DNA of 64,000 nucleotides, from contig CALRQJ020000006.1 of the NCBI GenBank assembly GCA_943370285.1, positions 124,001-188,000 of the forward strand. The letters are read 5' to 3'. This DNA comes from CALRQJ02 sp943370285 (GTDB lineage Bacteria; Bacteroidota; Bacteroidia; Chitinophagales; Chitinophagaceae). Shown piece after piece: positions 25,641-35,124 of the stretch; position 1 is the first letter of the stretch; each line of letters opens with the position of its first letter. The notes beneath the pieces were generated by a model. It saw nothing but the letters and a program-made list of their open reading frames with translations, had not been told where the DNA came from and ran no database searches. The position numbers were made by a program, and so were the translations under genes.

Positions 25641-26180
25641 ATGGCAAGCACCAATTATCATTCTATTCGTACCGATAGGTTACAATTGCGATCGTTTAAG
25701 CCAACCGATTTGGAATATGTATTTGAGGGATTGTCTCACCCCGATGTGATTAAATATTACGGCGTACAATACGACAGTTTAGCAGCTACTCAAGCACAAA
25801 TGGATTGGTTTGCAGCATTAGAAAAAGATAAAACGGGACAATGGTGGGCCATCTGTTCGCCGGATGATGCCGCTTTTTATGGGGCTTGCGGATACAATAA
25901 TTGGAGCCATCAACACCAAAAAGCCGAAATTGGTTTTTGGTTGCTGCCACAACACCAAGGCAAGGGCATCATTGGCGAAGCATTACCGTTAATTATTGAT
26001 TATGCATTCAAAATCATGGGGTTACATCGTATTGAAGCAATGGTAGAAACCCCAAACCATGCCAGTAAAAAAGTGTTACTCCGTGCCGGATTTGTGCAAG
26101 AAGGCACTTTACAAGATTGTGAAATCAAAAACGGACAGTTTATTAGTTTGTATGTATTTGCAAAGCTCAATAAGGTTTAA
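25641..26180 (+). CDS. GNAT family N-acetyltransferase (RimJ/RimL type)
   Basis: This 179-residue protein starts with TDRLQLRSFKPTDLEYVFEG, as in RimJ/RimL-type enzymes. It has the acetyl-CoA loop QHQGKGIIGEAL and HRIEAMVETPNHASKKVLLRAGF. These enzymes acetylate protein N-termini, ribosomal proteins, polyamines or other amines. The gene is closely spaced after the aspartyl protease gene, so they may share a transcript. The substrate is unknown. Confidence 0.9.
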   Translation: MASTNYHSIRTDRLQLRSFKPTDLEYVFEGLSHPDVIKYYGVQYDSLAATQAQMDWFAALEKDKTGQWWAICSPDDAAFYGACGYNNWSHQHQKAEIGFWLLPQHQGKGIIGEALPLIIDYAFKIMGLHRIEAMVETPNHASKKVLLRAGFVQEGTLQDCEIKNGQFISLYVFAKLNKV

Positions 26181-26204
26181 CCGTTTTATAATAAGAATGG
26201 TTTA

Positions 26205-26232
26205 TTTGAAGGAAACAAACCTACTATCTTTG
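26205..26232 (+). promoter_or_regulatory. promoter of the endonuclease I gene
   Basis: TTTG (26205-26208), a 16-base spacer, and TATCTTTG (26225-26232) fit the Bacteroidota -33/-7 arrangement, with a slightly short spacer. The start codon lies 17 bases further on. Confidence 0.6.
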
Positions 26233-26249
26233 CCGACTAACTTTTTTTC

Positions 26250-28787
26250 ATGAAGCGATATTTACTTGCCGCCATTGCTGTAATGGCCTCTATTACATTA
26301 ACTTTTGCTCAGGGAACCGAAACCTTTACGAATATGCCTGCTGCCGCATCGGCCTATGCGTTACGCAGTTGGACGGGGGATAATACCTTAAGTTGGTCTG
26401 CCACCGATGCAAGAACCGACCAACAAATCAACAGTAGCAGGGCCATTACCATTAGAGATGGTGCTATTACTTGTAACGGTATTCCCAATGGTGTGGGCAA
26501 TTTATCTTTTACGCATGAACAAGAGTTTGGTGGCGCCGGTGGCGTGTTAGAAGTAAGGATCAATGGCATTTTAGTAGGTACCGTTAACCCAACCTTAACC
26601 GCACAAACCACCACTTTAACCAATATCAATATTGCCGGTGCATTTAACTTAGAAATCAAACAAGTAACACCGGGCTTAAGAATAAGTGTAGATAATGTTA
26701 GCTGGATTGGCTACAACGGACTTGCCTGTGTTACACCAACCGCTCAACCTTCTAATTTAATCTTCGGTACTATTACTAATACTTCTATTGCAGGTAGTTT
26801 TACTGCTGCATCGCCTACGGCTGATGAATACTTGGTGGTAGCAAGCACCAGCAGTACTTTACCCGATATACCAGCCGATGGTATCGATTACAGCGATGGT
26901 GATATTTTGGGCAATGGATTTATTGTACAAATGAGCAATGTTTTGAGTTTTACGGCCAATAGTTTAAACCCAGGCACAACGTATTATTTCTCCGTTTTTG
27001 CGGTCAACAACAGTTGTAGTGGCGGACCAAAATATTTAACCGCCAATCCTTTAACGGGTAATGCAGCTACCACGGCACCGCCGGTTTGTGTGGCGCCAAG
27101 CGCAGCAGCTACCCTGTTGGTGTTAACCCCTTCTTCTACCAGCATTAATGGTTCGTTTACGGCAAGTGCAAGTGCAGATGGCTATTTGGTCGTAATCAGC
27201 ACTTCAGCCACACTTGGCGCTACACCAACTAACGGAACCAGTTATACCGTAGGCACTAGTTTTGGAGGTGGTACCATTGTAAAGTTTGGCGCAGGCACAA
27301 CATTCTCAGCTACAGGCTTAACCATTTCTACGCCTTATTATTTGTATGTATTTTCAGTCAGCAACTTTAATTGCACCGGCGGACCGTTGTATTTTGGCAC
27401 AGCACTCACCGGCAATACCACTACAACTGCCGGCGGCTCCGGCGAACCCCCAAGCTATTACAGTACAGCTACCGGTTTGTCTTGTGCGGCTTTAAAAACG
27501 GCTCTCAAAAACATCATCACTACCGGAAACACCTTAAAATCTTATAGTGATTTGTGGAGCCAATACCAAGTTTCTGATATCAAAACCAGAGAAGTAGGCA
27601 GCGGTTCTAGCAATGTAATTTGGGATGTGTATTCTGACAATCCAACCGGAACAGATCCCTACAATTTTACCCCGGGCACGGCACAATGTGGCAATTACAG
27701 CAGCGAAGGCGATTGCTACAATAGAGAGCACACCTTTCCGCAAAACTGGTTTACATCGGGTACATCTACCGGTCCGGGTACCGATTATATACAAGTATTA
27801 CCAACAGATGGTAAGGTAAATGGACAGCGCTCTAATTGGGTATACAGCGAAGTAGCTTCTCCTAGTTGGACAAGTCTCAACGGCAGTAAATTGGGGTCTT
27901 CTTCAGTTGCCGGAATTAGCGGAACAGTATTTGAACCCATCAATGTTTATAAAGGCGATTTGGCCAGAATCTTCTTGTACATGGTTACCCGTTACGAAAA
28001 CAATATGCCTACTTGGGGTAGCCTATCAGGCAGTAATGGTTTACAAGCTTTAGAGCCTAATACTTTCCCTAGTATAGATGTTGATTATTTACGATTGATG
28101 ATTAAATGGCATAACCAAGACCCTGTTAGCCAGAAAGAAATAGACCGTAATAATGCAGCGTATGCGTATCAAGGTAACCGTAATCCTTTTGTTGACAGAC
28201 CAGAATTTGTAGCTCAGGTTTGGAATAACACCTGCCCGGGATTAAGCACATTGCCGGTTGATATCATTTTCTTCACCGGTAAGCTAAATGGCGACAAAGT
28301 AAATTTAAATTGGTTGGCTGAAAATGAAATCAACTTCGACCGATTTGAAGTACAAAGAAGCAGCAATGGGGTTGATTATAAAACGGTTGGTTCGGTAATC
28401 GCTAACAACCGCCGCAATTATGCTTTCAATGATGATGCTAATAGTATTAGAGGCAGAAGAGTATATTACAGATTGAAAAAAATTGATAAAGATGGCAGCT
28501 TCAAATACAGCGAAGTGGTAACCTTGCATATTCCGTTGAATACGAGGTTTACGGTAAGTCCAAATCCGGCCAATCAATATGTTCAATTACAACTTAACTC
28601 GAATGTAAGTGGCGCTGTCACCATCGAATTAAAAGACATTACCGGCAAAACGGTATTGCAACAACAACAACAAGCCAATGGCGGAACCATCAATCTAAAT
28701 ACGGCAGCTATTGCCAATGGTACGTATGTTATTCGTTTGTTGTACAATGGCGAACAGTATGTTCAAAAGGTATTGATAGCAAGATAA
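26250..28787 (+). CDS. secreted endonuclease I family nuclease with T9SS sorting domain
   Basis: This 845-residue protein has a signal peptide (LLAAIAVMASITLTFAQ) and an N-terminal beta domain. Two fibronectin III-like repeats follow (about 160-265 and 275-385; each ends with a TTYYFSVFAVN or TPYYLYVFSVS strand). The Endonuclease I domain lies at about 400-650: YNREHTFPQNWF carries the catalytic His, and YKGDLARIFLYMVTRY is the second family motif. A linker typical of type IX secretion cargo (LNWLAENEINFDRFEVQRS) and a type A sorting domain (about 765-845, FTVSPNPANQYVQL to YVQKVLIAR) complete it. It should be exported by the T9SS and degrade extracellular DNA or RNA. It has its own promoter. 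Confidence 0.93.
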   Translation: MKRYLLAAIAVMASITLTFAQGTETFTNMPAAASAYALRSWTGDNTLSWSATDARTDQQINSSRAITIRDGAITCNGIPNGVGNLSFTHEQEFGGAGGVLEVRINGILVGTVNPTLTAQTTTLTNINIAGAFNLEIKQVTPGLRISVDNVSWIGYNGLACVTPTAQPSNLIFGTITNTSIAGSFTAASPTADEYLVVASTSSTLPDIPADGIDYSDGDILGNGFIVQMSNVLSFTANSLNPGTTYYFSVFAVNNSCSGGPKYLTANPLTGNAATTAPPVCVAPSAAATLLVLTPSSTSINGSFTASASADGYLVVISTSATLGATPTNGTSYTVGTSFGGGTIVKFGAGTTFSATGLTISTPYYLYVFSVSNFNCTGGPLYFGTALTGNTTTTAGGSGEPPSYYSTATGLSCAALKTALKNIITTGNTLKSYSDLWSQYQVSDIKTREVGSGSSNVIWDVYSDNPTGTDPYNFTPGTAQCGNYSSEGDCYNREHTFPQNWFTSGTSTGPGTDYIQVLPTDGKVNGQRSNWVYSEVASPSWTSLNGSKLGSSSVAGISGTVFEPINVYKGDLARIFLYMVTRYENNMPTWGSLSGSNGLQALEPNTFPSIDVDYLRLMIKWHNQDPVSQKEIDRNNAAYAYQGNRNPFVDRPEFVAQVWNNTCPGLSTLPVDIIFFTGKLNGDKVNLNWLAENEINFDRFEVQRSSNGVDYKTVGSVIANNRRNYAFNDDANSIRGRRVYYRLKKIDKDGSFKYSEVVTLHIPLNTRFTVSPNPANQYVQLQLNSNVSGAVTIELKDITGKTVLQQQQQANGGTINLNTAAIANGTYVIRLLYNGEQYVQKVLIAR

Positions 28788-28788
28788 A

Positions 28789-28911
28789 GTCCATGGACGA
28801 CGGTCCACGGTCGATAGCCATAAAAATTAAGATCATCTTTGCTGCTTTGCGCCTTGGCGTGAAAATCACTTGTGGTAGATTGGTCCATGGACGACGGTCC
28901 AAAGTCGACGG
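28789..28911. repeat. direct repeat pair in a gene-free stretch
   Basis: GTCCATGGACGACGGTCCA occurs at 28789-28807 and again at 28883-28901, followed by CGGTCGA and AAGTCGACGG respectively. GTCCATGGAC is itself palindromic. Between them and at 28979-29017 lie CTTTGCGCCTTGGCGTG-like and CTTTGTGTTTTTGTGGCAAA-like strings, and 28938-28964 forms a C/G-rich hairpin. The stretch 28788-29110 therefore looks like a cluster of short dispersed repeats with no gene. Confidence 0.6.
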
Positions 28912-29110
28912 TTAAAATTAATATTCCATGTATAAGTCCCCCTTTTCGGGTAGAAAAGGCGGGGCTAAAAATCCAACACTTTTTGTGCCGCTCTTTGTCT
29001 TTGTGTTTTTGTGGCAAAAGAAGCCCAATCCTAAATATTCCCTATAAAGCAATACCGAGCTATTGACCAAGCCACCAATTGCTGTATTTTGCAACACTTT
29101 ATTGTTTACT

Positions 29111-30349
29111 ATGATTCACTATAACCGATTTGTGCTCGATAATGGCTTAAGGGTATTGGTACACGAAGACCACAGCACACCAATGGCTGTTGTAAATGTA
29201 ATGTACGATGTAGGTGCAAGGGATGAAAATCCGGCCCAAACAGGCTTTGCCCACTTGTTCGAACATTTAATGTTTGGCGGCAGCATCAACATACCCGATT
29301 ATGATGAACCCTTACAGCGTGCAGGTGGCGAAAATAACGCCTACACTACCAACGATTTAACCAACTATTACTGTCAGTTACCGGCAGAAAATATTGAAAC
29401 CGCTTTTTGGTTAGAAAGCGATCGTATGTTGAGTTTGGCTTTCAGTAAAAAAAGTTTAGAAGTACAACGCAAAGTAGTTTGCGAAGAGTTTAAAGAACAC
29501 TATATCAACAAGCCGTACGGTGATGTATGGCACAAGATGAGGGAATTGGCGTATCAGCAACATCCTTATCGTTGGATGACCATTGGTAAAGAACTGAGCC
29601 ATGTAGAAAATGCACAAATTGAGGATGTAAAAAACTTCTTCTTCAAACATTACCGTCCTGTAAATGCCATTTTAGTAGTTGCCGGAAAAGTTGAAACGGA
29701 ACAAGTAAAAGTATTGGCCGAAAAATGGTTTGGTAGTATTCCGATGGGAGAAAAATACCAACGAAACCTTCCGGCGGAGCCGAAACAAACTGCTCCTCGA
29801 TTACTCGAAATTACTGCCGATGTTCCACTAGATGCTTTTATCAAAACCTGGCATATCGATGCAAGATTAGACACCGGATATTATATTGCTGATTTAATTA
29901 CTGAAGTATTAGGCGGTGGCGGTTCTTCTAGATTGTATCAAAAACTAGTAAAAGAAAAACAACTGTTTTCTAATTTGGATTGCTACCATTTTGGTAGTGT
30001 TGACAGGGGTTTATTAGCCGTTGAAGGTAAATTGGTGAAAGGCGTAAAAATGGCGGATGCTGCAGCGGCTTTGCAAGAAGAAATTGAACACATGCAAACC
30101 GATTTGATCAGCGATGTTGAACTCACAAAAATTGTCAACAAAACAGAAAGTGTGATTGCTTTTGAAGATATGGCAGTGATGAGCAGGGCCAACAGTTTAG
30201 CATTTTACGAACTCTTAGGCGATGCTTCATTAATGAACACCGAATTGCAAAAATATCAAGCCATTACTTCCGAAGCTATTAGAAACTATTGTCAACAGAT
30301 TTTTGACGAGAACAATAGCAACACCATTCACTATTACAGTAAGCAATAA
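29111..30349 (+). CDS. M16 family zinc metallopeptidase (catalytic subunit)
   Basis: This 412-residue protein has the inverted zinc motif HLFEHLMF (HxxEH) near residue 55 and the downstream glutamate region VQRKVVCEEFKEHY. The second half carries LGGGGSSRLYQKLVKEK. The length matches a single M16B subunit. ATG 29111 (MIHYNRFVLDNGL) is chosen because homologues start there and the upstream frame from 29063 is not family-like. The next gene encodes the non-catalytic partner. The absence of a signal peptide suggests a cytoplasmic heterodimer that degrades peptides. Confidence 0.93.
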   Translation: MIHYNRFVLDNGLRVLVHEDHSTPMAVVNVMYDVGARDENPAQTGFAHLFEHLMFGGSINIPDYDEPLQRAGGENNAYTTNDLTNYYCQLPAENIETAFWLESDRMLSLAFSKKSLEVQRKVVCEEFKEHYINKPYGDVWHKMRELAYQQHPYRWMTIGKELSHVENAQIEDVKNFFFKHYRPVNAILVVAGKVETEQVKVLAEKWFGSIPMGEKYQRNLPAEPKQTAPRLLEITADVPLDAFIKTWHIDARLDTGYYIADLITEVLGGGGSSRLYQKLVKEKQLFSNLDCYHFGSVDRGLLAVEGKLVKGVKMADAAAALQEEIEHMQTDLISDVELTKIVNKTESVIAFEDMAVMSRANSLAFYELLGDASLMNTELQKYQAITSEAIRNYCQQIFDENNSNTIHYYSKQ

Positions 30350-30415
30350 GTTTGTTAGGTTAAGCAAAAGCAGTTATCAAAACAAAAAGTATAGCTGTAC
30401 TAAAATCACTTCATA

Positions 30416-31696
30416 ATGATCGATAGAAAAAAAGCGCCTCAAATAATAGACTCGGTTGATTTAGACTTGCAACTTAAGCTGGCAGATCAATTTACACTAG
30501 ATAATGGTGTGTCTGTATATGCCATTAATGCCGGAGCACAAGAGGTTGTAATGATAGAGTTGGTATTCTATGCCGGAAATTGGTACGAAGAGAAAAACAT
30601 TGTTGCAGCTACTACTAATTTCATGCTAAAAAATGGCACTACCAATAAAACAGCGTTTGCTATTAATGAGCATTTTGAATTATATGGTGCTTATCTAAAT
30701 CGTAGTTGTTACAACGAAACGGCAACCCTTACATTGCATACATTAAGTAAACATTTGCCGCATTTATTACCGGTTATTGCAGAAATATTAACCGATGCTG
30801 TTTTTCCTGAAGAGGAGCTTGCCATTTACAAACAAAATCAAAAACAACGCTTACAAGTTAATTTAAAGAAATGCGATTTTGTGGCCAACCGGTTGATTGA
30901 TGAATATGTATATGGCTTGCAACATCCTTATGGCAAATACACTTCTACCATAGATTATGATGCCTTACAAAGAGAAGAACTACAGCAATTCTATCGGCAA
31001 TTTTACACCAACGGAAAATGCTTGGTTTTTGTTGCCGGTAAGCTGCCTGCAGATATTGAACAACAACTTAATCAAACAGTAGGGCATTTGCCTTTTAACC
31101 AATCTATGCCAACACATTCGGGGTATACAGTTACGCCTTCGGCAGAAAAAAAGGTTAATGTACTCAACGATGACAATGGCGTACAAGGCGCTATTCGTGT
31201 TGCAAGACCTTTCTTCAATCGACATCATCCTGACTTTGCCGGAGTACAAGTGCTGAATAATATTTTTGGTGGTTTTTTTGGCTCAAGGTTGATGAGTAAT
31301 ATTAGAGAAGACAAAGGCTATACATATGGCATTCATAGTTATATTCAAAACCATATTCACACCAGTGCATGGATGATTAGCACCGAAGCCGGTAAAGATG
31401 TTTGTGCAGCAACCATTGCAGAAACGTATAAAGAAATGGAATTGCTTCGCACTACTTTGGTAGATGATGCTGAATTAGATTTGGTTAGAAATTATATGAT
31501 GGGTAGTATTTTGGGTGATTTAGACGGACCATTTCAAATGATTGGCCGTTGGAAAAATTATATTTTGAATAATTTAGATGAACAGTTTTTCTACAACAGT
31601 GTACAAACCATCAAAACCATTACGGCTGAAGAAGTTCAAGCGCTAGCTAACAAGTATCTTAATCCCGATGAGTTCTATGAATTAGTTGTCATTTAA
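30416..31696 (+). CDS. M16 family metallopeptidase-like protein (non-catalytic subunit)
   Basis: This 426-residue M16 fold protein lacks HxxEH: the corresponding helix reads ATTNFMLKNGTTNK. It keeps the C-terminal substrate-binding block FFGSRLMSNIREDKGYTYG with the conserved R and Y. This is the standard partner of M16B two-subunit peptidases (compare the beta/alpha subunits of mitochondrial processing peptidase). It lies 66 bases after the catalytic subunit gene on the same strand. Confidence 0.92.
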   Translation: MIDRKKAPQIIDSVDLDLQLKLADQFTLDNGVSVYAINAGAQEVVMIELVFYAGNWYEEKNIVAATTNFMLKNGTTNKTAFAINEHFELYGAYLNRSCYNETATLTLHTLSKHLPHLLPVIAEILTDAVFPEEELAIYKQNQKQRLQVNLKKCDFVANRLIDEYVYGLQHPYGKYTSTIDYDALQREELQQFYRQFYTNGKCLVFVAGKLPADIEQQLNQTVGHLPFNQSMPTHSGYTVTPSAEKKVNVLNDDNGVQGAIRVARPFFNRHHPDFAGVQVLNNIFGGFFGSRLMSNIREDKGYTYGIHSYIQNHIHTSAWMISTEAGKDVCAATIAETYKEMELLRTTLVDDAELDLVRNYMMGSILGDLDGPFQMIGRWKNYILNNLDEQFFYNSVQTIKTITAEEVQALANKYLNPDEFYELVVI

Positions 31697-31714
31697 ATAT
31701 TTAAAACGCAAAAC

Positions 31715-32074
31715 ATGGGAAAGTTCATCACCAAAACTTTAATTACATCTGTAGCGGCTTTGATTGCGGCTTATATGTTAGCCGGTGTAAGTATTGACAA
31801 TAGTGTAACTGCATTATTGGTAGCTGCGGTGTTGGGCTTGCTCAACAATTTTGTAAAGCCGGTGCTCATTATATTAACCATTCCCATTACTATTGTTACC
31901 CTTGGTTTGTTTTTACTCTTCATCAATATTTTGATGATTAAATGGGTAGCCTCTTTGGTTCCGGGTTTTGAAGTAAGTAGTTGGTGGTCGGCGCTATGGT
32001 TTAGTATCATCGTTTCTATCTTCACTTCAATCTTAGAAGCGTTAATCGGCAGCAATACTACACAGGAAGACTAG
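31715..32074 (+). CDS. phage-holin-IV-like small membrane protein
   Basis: This 119-residue protein has four predicted transmembrane helices and the conserved LGLLNNFVKPVLIILTIPIT block of the family commonly named phage holin family IV. There are no phage genes nearby, and these proteins are widespread in bacterial chromosomes, so a lysis role is unlikely. It follows the M16 pair by 18 bases and may be co-transcribed. The function is unknown. Confidence 0.88.
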   Translation: MGKFITKTLITSVAALIAAYMLAGVSIDNSVTALLVAAVLGLLNNFVKPVLIILTIPITIVTLGLFLLFINILMIKWVASLVPGFEVSSWWSALWFSIIVSIFTSILEALIGSNTTQED

Positions 32075-32076
32075 AC

Positions 32077-32442
32077 TTATTTTTTCTTCATCAGTAACCG
32101 CTTAACTCGAACCGTAAGTTCGGTAGGATTGAAGGGTTTGGTAATAAAATCATCAGCACCTAATTGAAATGCTTCCATCACTACATCTTCTTCTCCCATC
32201 GCAGATAGTACAATAATGGGAATATGTTTTTCTTTATTGGATTTTACTATACCAATCAATTCCAAGCCCGAAGTATAAGGCATCATTATATCGGTAAGAA
32301 TAAGGTCAGGTGTTTCATTTTCCAGCACTTTTAATGCTTCGCTGCCATCTTGAACACCAATCACATCATAACCATCATCAGATAGATTTTTTTTAAGGGC
32401 AGTCAGCATTATGGCTTCATCTTCTGCAATCAGAATTTTCAT
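32077..32442 (-). CDS. single-domain response regulator (receiver only)
   Basis: This 121-residue CheY-like receiver has KILIAEDEA (acidic cluster), LILTDIMMPYTSG (phospho-Asp near residue 51), IIVLSAMGEEDV (switch Ser) and DDFITKPFNP (Lys). No output domain is present. ATG 32442 is chosen; an in-frame extension to 32475 adds residues unlike the family. It converges on the holin-like gene with two bases between the stops. No kinase is adjacent. Confidence 0.9.
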   Translation of the reverse strand: MKILIAEDEAIMLTALKKNLSDDGYDVIGVQDGSEALKVLENETPDLILTDIMMPYTSGLELIGIVKSNKEKHIPIIVLSAMGEEDVVMEAFQLGADDFITKPFNPTELTVRVKRLLMKKK

Positions 32443-32696
32443 ACTACACGTTTGGAATGAGATACCGGCTACCATTCACATTGTTTCCGGCATTGCAATA
32501 TACAGTAACGGTCAACAAAAGAAGGGTTATAAAAGACAAGTTTTTGTAACCTGTTTTTATTTTCACCTAGCCGAAAGGGCATGTACTTGAGGTTTAGCGG
32601 TTGATTTGGCTAATTTTTAACCATACTATGCAGGCAATTACTTTATTTTGCCGCACATTTGGCACAAGTGCCGATGTAGCATCTCAAACCAACAAT

Positions 32697-33431
32697 ATGA
32701 TTAAGCAGTTACTCTTTGTATTTGTGGCAGCCCTTGCAGGTTTTGGCGCAGTGGCACAGGAAAAAAAGAAAACCCCTAAAAAAGATTGGAGCAAAGTTAC
32801 CCTAAGCAATAGGGCTAACGACCACTTTATGATGCAATACGGAGGTGATAGTTGGAGCGGAAAGCCCGATTCTATCAGAACAGGCGGCTTTTCGAGACAC
32901 TTCAACATGTATATCATGCTCGATAAACCATTTAAGAACGATGCTCGGTATAGCATAGGCTTTGGTGCCGGTATTGCAAGCAGTAATATTTTCTTTGATA
33001 AAATGAATGTTGATTTAAAAACGGTGAGTAATAAATTACCCATTCGCCGTGCAGATTCATTAGACCATTTTAATAAATTTAAATTGACTTCAGTTTATTT
33101 AGAAGCACCGATTGAATTGCGGTATTCAGCCAATCCGGAGAATGGTAACAAAGGCCTTAAAGCTGCTATTGGCGTAAAAATCGGCACATTGTTGTCTGTT
33201 TATACCAAGGGTAAAGAACTACAAAACAAAAATGGTCAAACCGTACACACTGCCATTGTTAAAGAAAAAAACAAGCAGTATGTATCACCAACTCGTTTAA
33301 GCTTAACCGGTAGGGTAGGTTTAGGAAATATCAGCTTACAGGCTGCTTACCAAATTAACACCGTATTTAAAGAGAACGTAGCGCCTGAAATGCGTACTTT
33401 CTCCTTAGGTATTTGCCTAAGTGGCTTATAA
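32697..33431 (+). CDS. outer-membrane beta-barrel protein
   Basis: This 244-residue protein has a signal peptide (LLFVFVAALAGFGAVAQ) and alternating amphipathic strands ending in EMRTFSLGICLSGL, typical of the porin-family/outer-membrane beta-barrel proteins (OMP_b-brl type) of Bacteroidota. ATG 32697 is taken as the start because the longer frame from 32601 would bury the signal peptide. No functional motif is visible. A strong terminator follows at 33453. Confidence 0.75.
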   Translation: MIKQLLFVFVAALAGFGAVAQEKKKTPKKDWSKVTLSNRANDHFMMQYGGDSWSGKPDSIRTGGFSRHFNMYIMLDKPFKNDARYSIGFGAGIASSNIFFDKMNVDLKTVSNKLPIRRADSLDHFNKFKLTSVYLEAPIELRYSANPENGNKGLKAAIGVKIGTLLSVYTKGKELQNKNGQTVHTAIVKEKNKQYVSPTRLSLTGRVGLGNISLQAAYQINTVFKENVAPEMRTFSLGICLSGL

Positions 33432-33452
33432 TCGTATCTTTATTTTCTTTTT

Positions 33453-33482
33453 AGCCGTTGGTAAGTTACCAGCGGCTTTTTT
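33453..33482 (+). terminator. rho-independent terminator after the beta-barrel gene
   Basis: AGCCGTTGGT (33453-33462) pairs with ACCAGCGGCT (33468-33477, one G-T pair) over a 5-base loop, followed by a six-T run. Confidence 0.85.
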
Positions 33483-33490
33483 ATTGAACG

Positions 33491-33498
33491 TACCTTTG
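33491..33498 (+). promoter_or_regulatory. -7 box of hflX
   Basis: TACCTTTG is an exact TAnnTTTG match located between the upstream terminator and the TTG start at 33508. Confidence 0.55.
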
Positions 33499-33507
33499 TA
33501 AAAATGA

Positions 33508-34704
33508 TTGGTTTTGATAGATAAGAAAAACAGAATTGCAGATAATGAAACCGCTGTGTTGGTGGGCTTAGTACATAAGTTACAAACAGAAGAGCAGGTG
33601 AATGAATACTTAGATGAATTGGCCTTCTTGGCCGAAACAGCCGGTGCTCAAACCATTAAGCGTTTTACGCAAAAATTACCACATCCCGATAGTAAGACCT
33701 TTGTAGGCAAGGGCAAGTTAGAGGAGATAAAACAATACGTTCAACTCAAGGGCATTAACCTTGTCATTTTTGATGATGAATTAACCGGTTCGCAAATCAG
33801 TAATATCGAAAAAGAGCTGAATGTAAAAACCATAGACCGTAGCGATTTAATTCTAGACATTTTTGCCCGAAGGGCAAGAACTGCGCAGGCTAAAGTACAA
33901 GTTGAATTGGCTCAATACCAATACATTTTGCCCCGCTTAAAAGGGATGTGGAAACACTTAGAAAGACAAGGTGGTGGTATCGGATCTAGAGGTCCCGGAG
34001 AAACAGAAATTGAAACAGACCGTCGAATTGTAAAAGAAAAAATCAGTTTACTGCGTAAGAAATTAGGAGAGATAGATAAACAAGCTTTTACCCAACGGAA
34101 GGACCGTGGCGAATTTATTAGGGTAGCTTTAGTTGGGTATACCAATGTAGGCAAATCTACTATTATGAACTTGTTGAGTAAAAGCGATGTGTTTGCCGAA
34201 AACAAATTATTTGCAACACTAGAAACCACTACCCGTAAAGTAGTGTTTGAAGCTACACCGTTTCTATTAAGCGATACAGTTGGATTCATACGTAAACTAC
34301 CACACCATTTGGTAGAGAGCTTTAAAAGCACATTAGATGAGGTTAGAGAGGCAGATATCTTGTTGCATGTGGTAGATGTATCGCATCCGCAGTACGAAGA
34401 CCAAATTGGTGTTGTAAATAAGACGTTGCAAGAACTAAAAGCGTTTGATAAGCCCATTCTTACCGTGTTCAATAAAATGGATTTATACGAAGAACGAACT
34501 TTTGATGAGTGGTTGGGCGAAGAAGTGAAAACAGATATTCTAAGGGAGTTAAAAGAAAAATGGGACCGACAAACCGATAACAATGCCGTTTTTGTATCGG
34601 CTATTGAAAAAAGAAATATTGATGGCTTAAGACAAACCATATTGAATAAAGTAAGGGATTTGTATCGCATTCGATATCCTTATAAATCAGAATACTTTTT
34701 TTAA
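33508..34704 (+). CDS. hflX: ribosome-associated GTPase HflX
   Basis: This 398-residue GTPase splits or rescues stalled ribosomes. The N-terminal HflX domain contains the glycine-rich GGGIGSRGPGETEIETDRR and a coiled helix before it. The G domain has G1 GYTNVGKST, G3 DTVGF, and G4 NKMD. No ATG is available in this frame: the ATG at 33504 is in another frame and closes quickly. The start is TTG 33508 or TTG 33514, a weak initiation site directly behind a -7 box. The stop codon overlaps the start of the Rieske gene by one base (TAATG), which implies translational coupling. Confidence 0.95.
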   Translation: MVLIDKKNRIADNETAVLVGLVHKLQTEEQVNEYLDELAFLAETAGAQTIKRFTQKLPHPDSKTFVGKGKLEEIKQYVQLKGINLVIFDDELTGSQISNIEKELNVKTIDRSDLILDIFARRARTAQAKVQVELAQYQYILPRLKGMWKHLERQGGGIGSRGPGETEIETDRRIVKEKISLLRKKLGEIDKQAFTQRKDRGEFIRVALVGYTNVGKSTIMNLLSKSDVFAENKLFATLETTTRKVVFEATPFLLSDTVGFIRKLPHHLVESFKSTLDEVREADILLHVVDVSHPQYEDQIGVVNKTLQELKAFDKPILTVFNKMDLYEERTFDEWLGEEVKTDILRELKEKWDRQTDNNAVFVSAIEKRNIDGLRQTILNKVRDLYRIRYPYKSEYFF

Positions 34705-35060
34705 TGGCGGTTGATGATATAGAATGGCATGTGATAGCACCAATCAATACAATAGATTGGCATCCAAACAATATGGCTATTGTTGAGGTAGCAGGTAAAA
34801 AAATAACATTGGGCAAACATCTAGATAAAATTTTCGCCTTTGCCCATAAATGTCCACATGCCGGCGGAATCATGGCGGATGGCTTTATTAATGCCATGGG
34901 CAGGGTGGTTTGTCCGCTACACCGTTATCAGTTTAGTATAGATAATGGCCGAAATACAAGCGGGGAAGGCTATTATTTAAAGACTTATCCGGTAAAAACG
35001 GAGGAGGAACAATTGTTTGTAGGGTTTAAACGCAACAGTTTTTGGGGCATTGTGGGGTAA
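34704..35060 (+). CDS. Rieske [2Fe-2S] ferredoxin-like protein
   Basis: This 118-residue protein is a single Rieske domain. Cluster ligands are visible in HKCPHAGG (C-x-H) and VVCPLHRYQF (C-x2-H), 18-20 residues apart as in NirD-type and dioxygenase ferredoxins. It starts in the TAATG overlap with hflX. The small size suggests a soluble electron-transfer protein; the partner oxidase or reductase is not in the window. The coupling to hflX is unusual and may be positional only. Confidence 0.9.
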   Translation: MAVDDIEWHVIAPINTIDWHPNNMAIVEVAGKKITLGKHLDKIFAFAHKCPHAGGIMADGFINAMGRVVCPLHRYQFSIDNGRNTSGEGYYLKTYPVKTEEEQLFVGFKRNSFWGIVG

Positions 35061-35073
35061 TTGTCAAAAAAAT

Positions 35074-35104
35074 TTTGCTGACATGTAGTTGCCCCCTATT
35101 TTTG
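35074..35104 (+). promoter_or_regulatory. promoter of tRNA-Asn
   Basis: TTTG at 35074-35077, a 19-base spacer, and TATTTTTG at 35097-35104 match the Bacteroidota sigma-A promoter (TTTG, N19, TAnnTTTG). It is the best promoter in the window and a useful reference for the others. Confidence 0.75.
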
Positions 35105-35124
35105 CAGCCCATCAAAAGGGAAAT

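Noticed and set aside
31715..32074. Holin-like gene as a sign of a prophage
   Set aside because: No other phage genes lie nearby and this family is common on bacterial chromosomes.
33504..33524. ATG-initiated six-codon frame overlapping the hflX start as a possible leader peptide
   Set aside because: The codons (MIGFDR) show no amino-acid bias related to hflX and the overlap leaves no room for a regulatory structure.
33912..34670. Long minus-strand open frame of 252 codons inside hflX
   Set aside because: It lies antisense to a clear HflX coding region and its translation is serine/threonine-rich low-quality sequence with no domain; it is a shadow of the plus-strand codon use.
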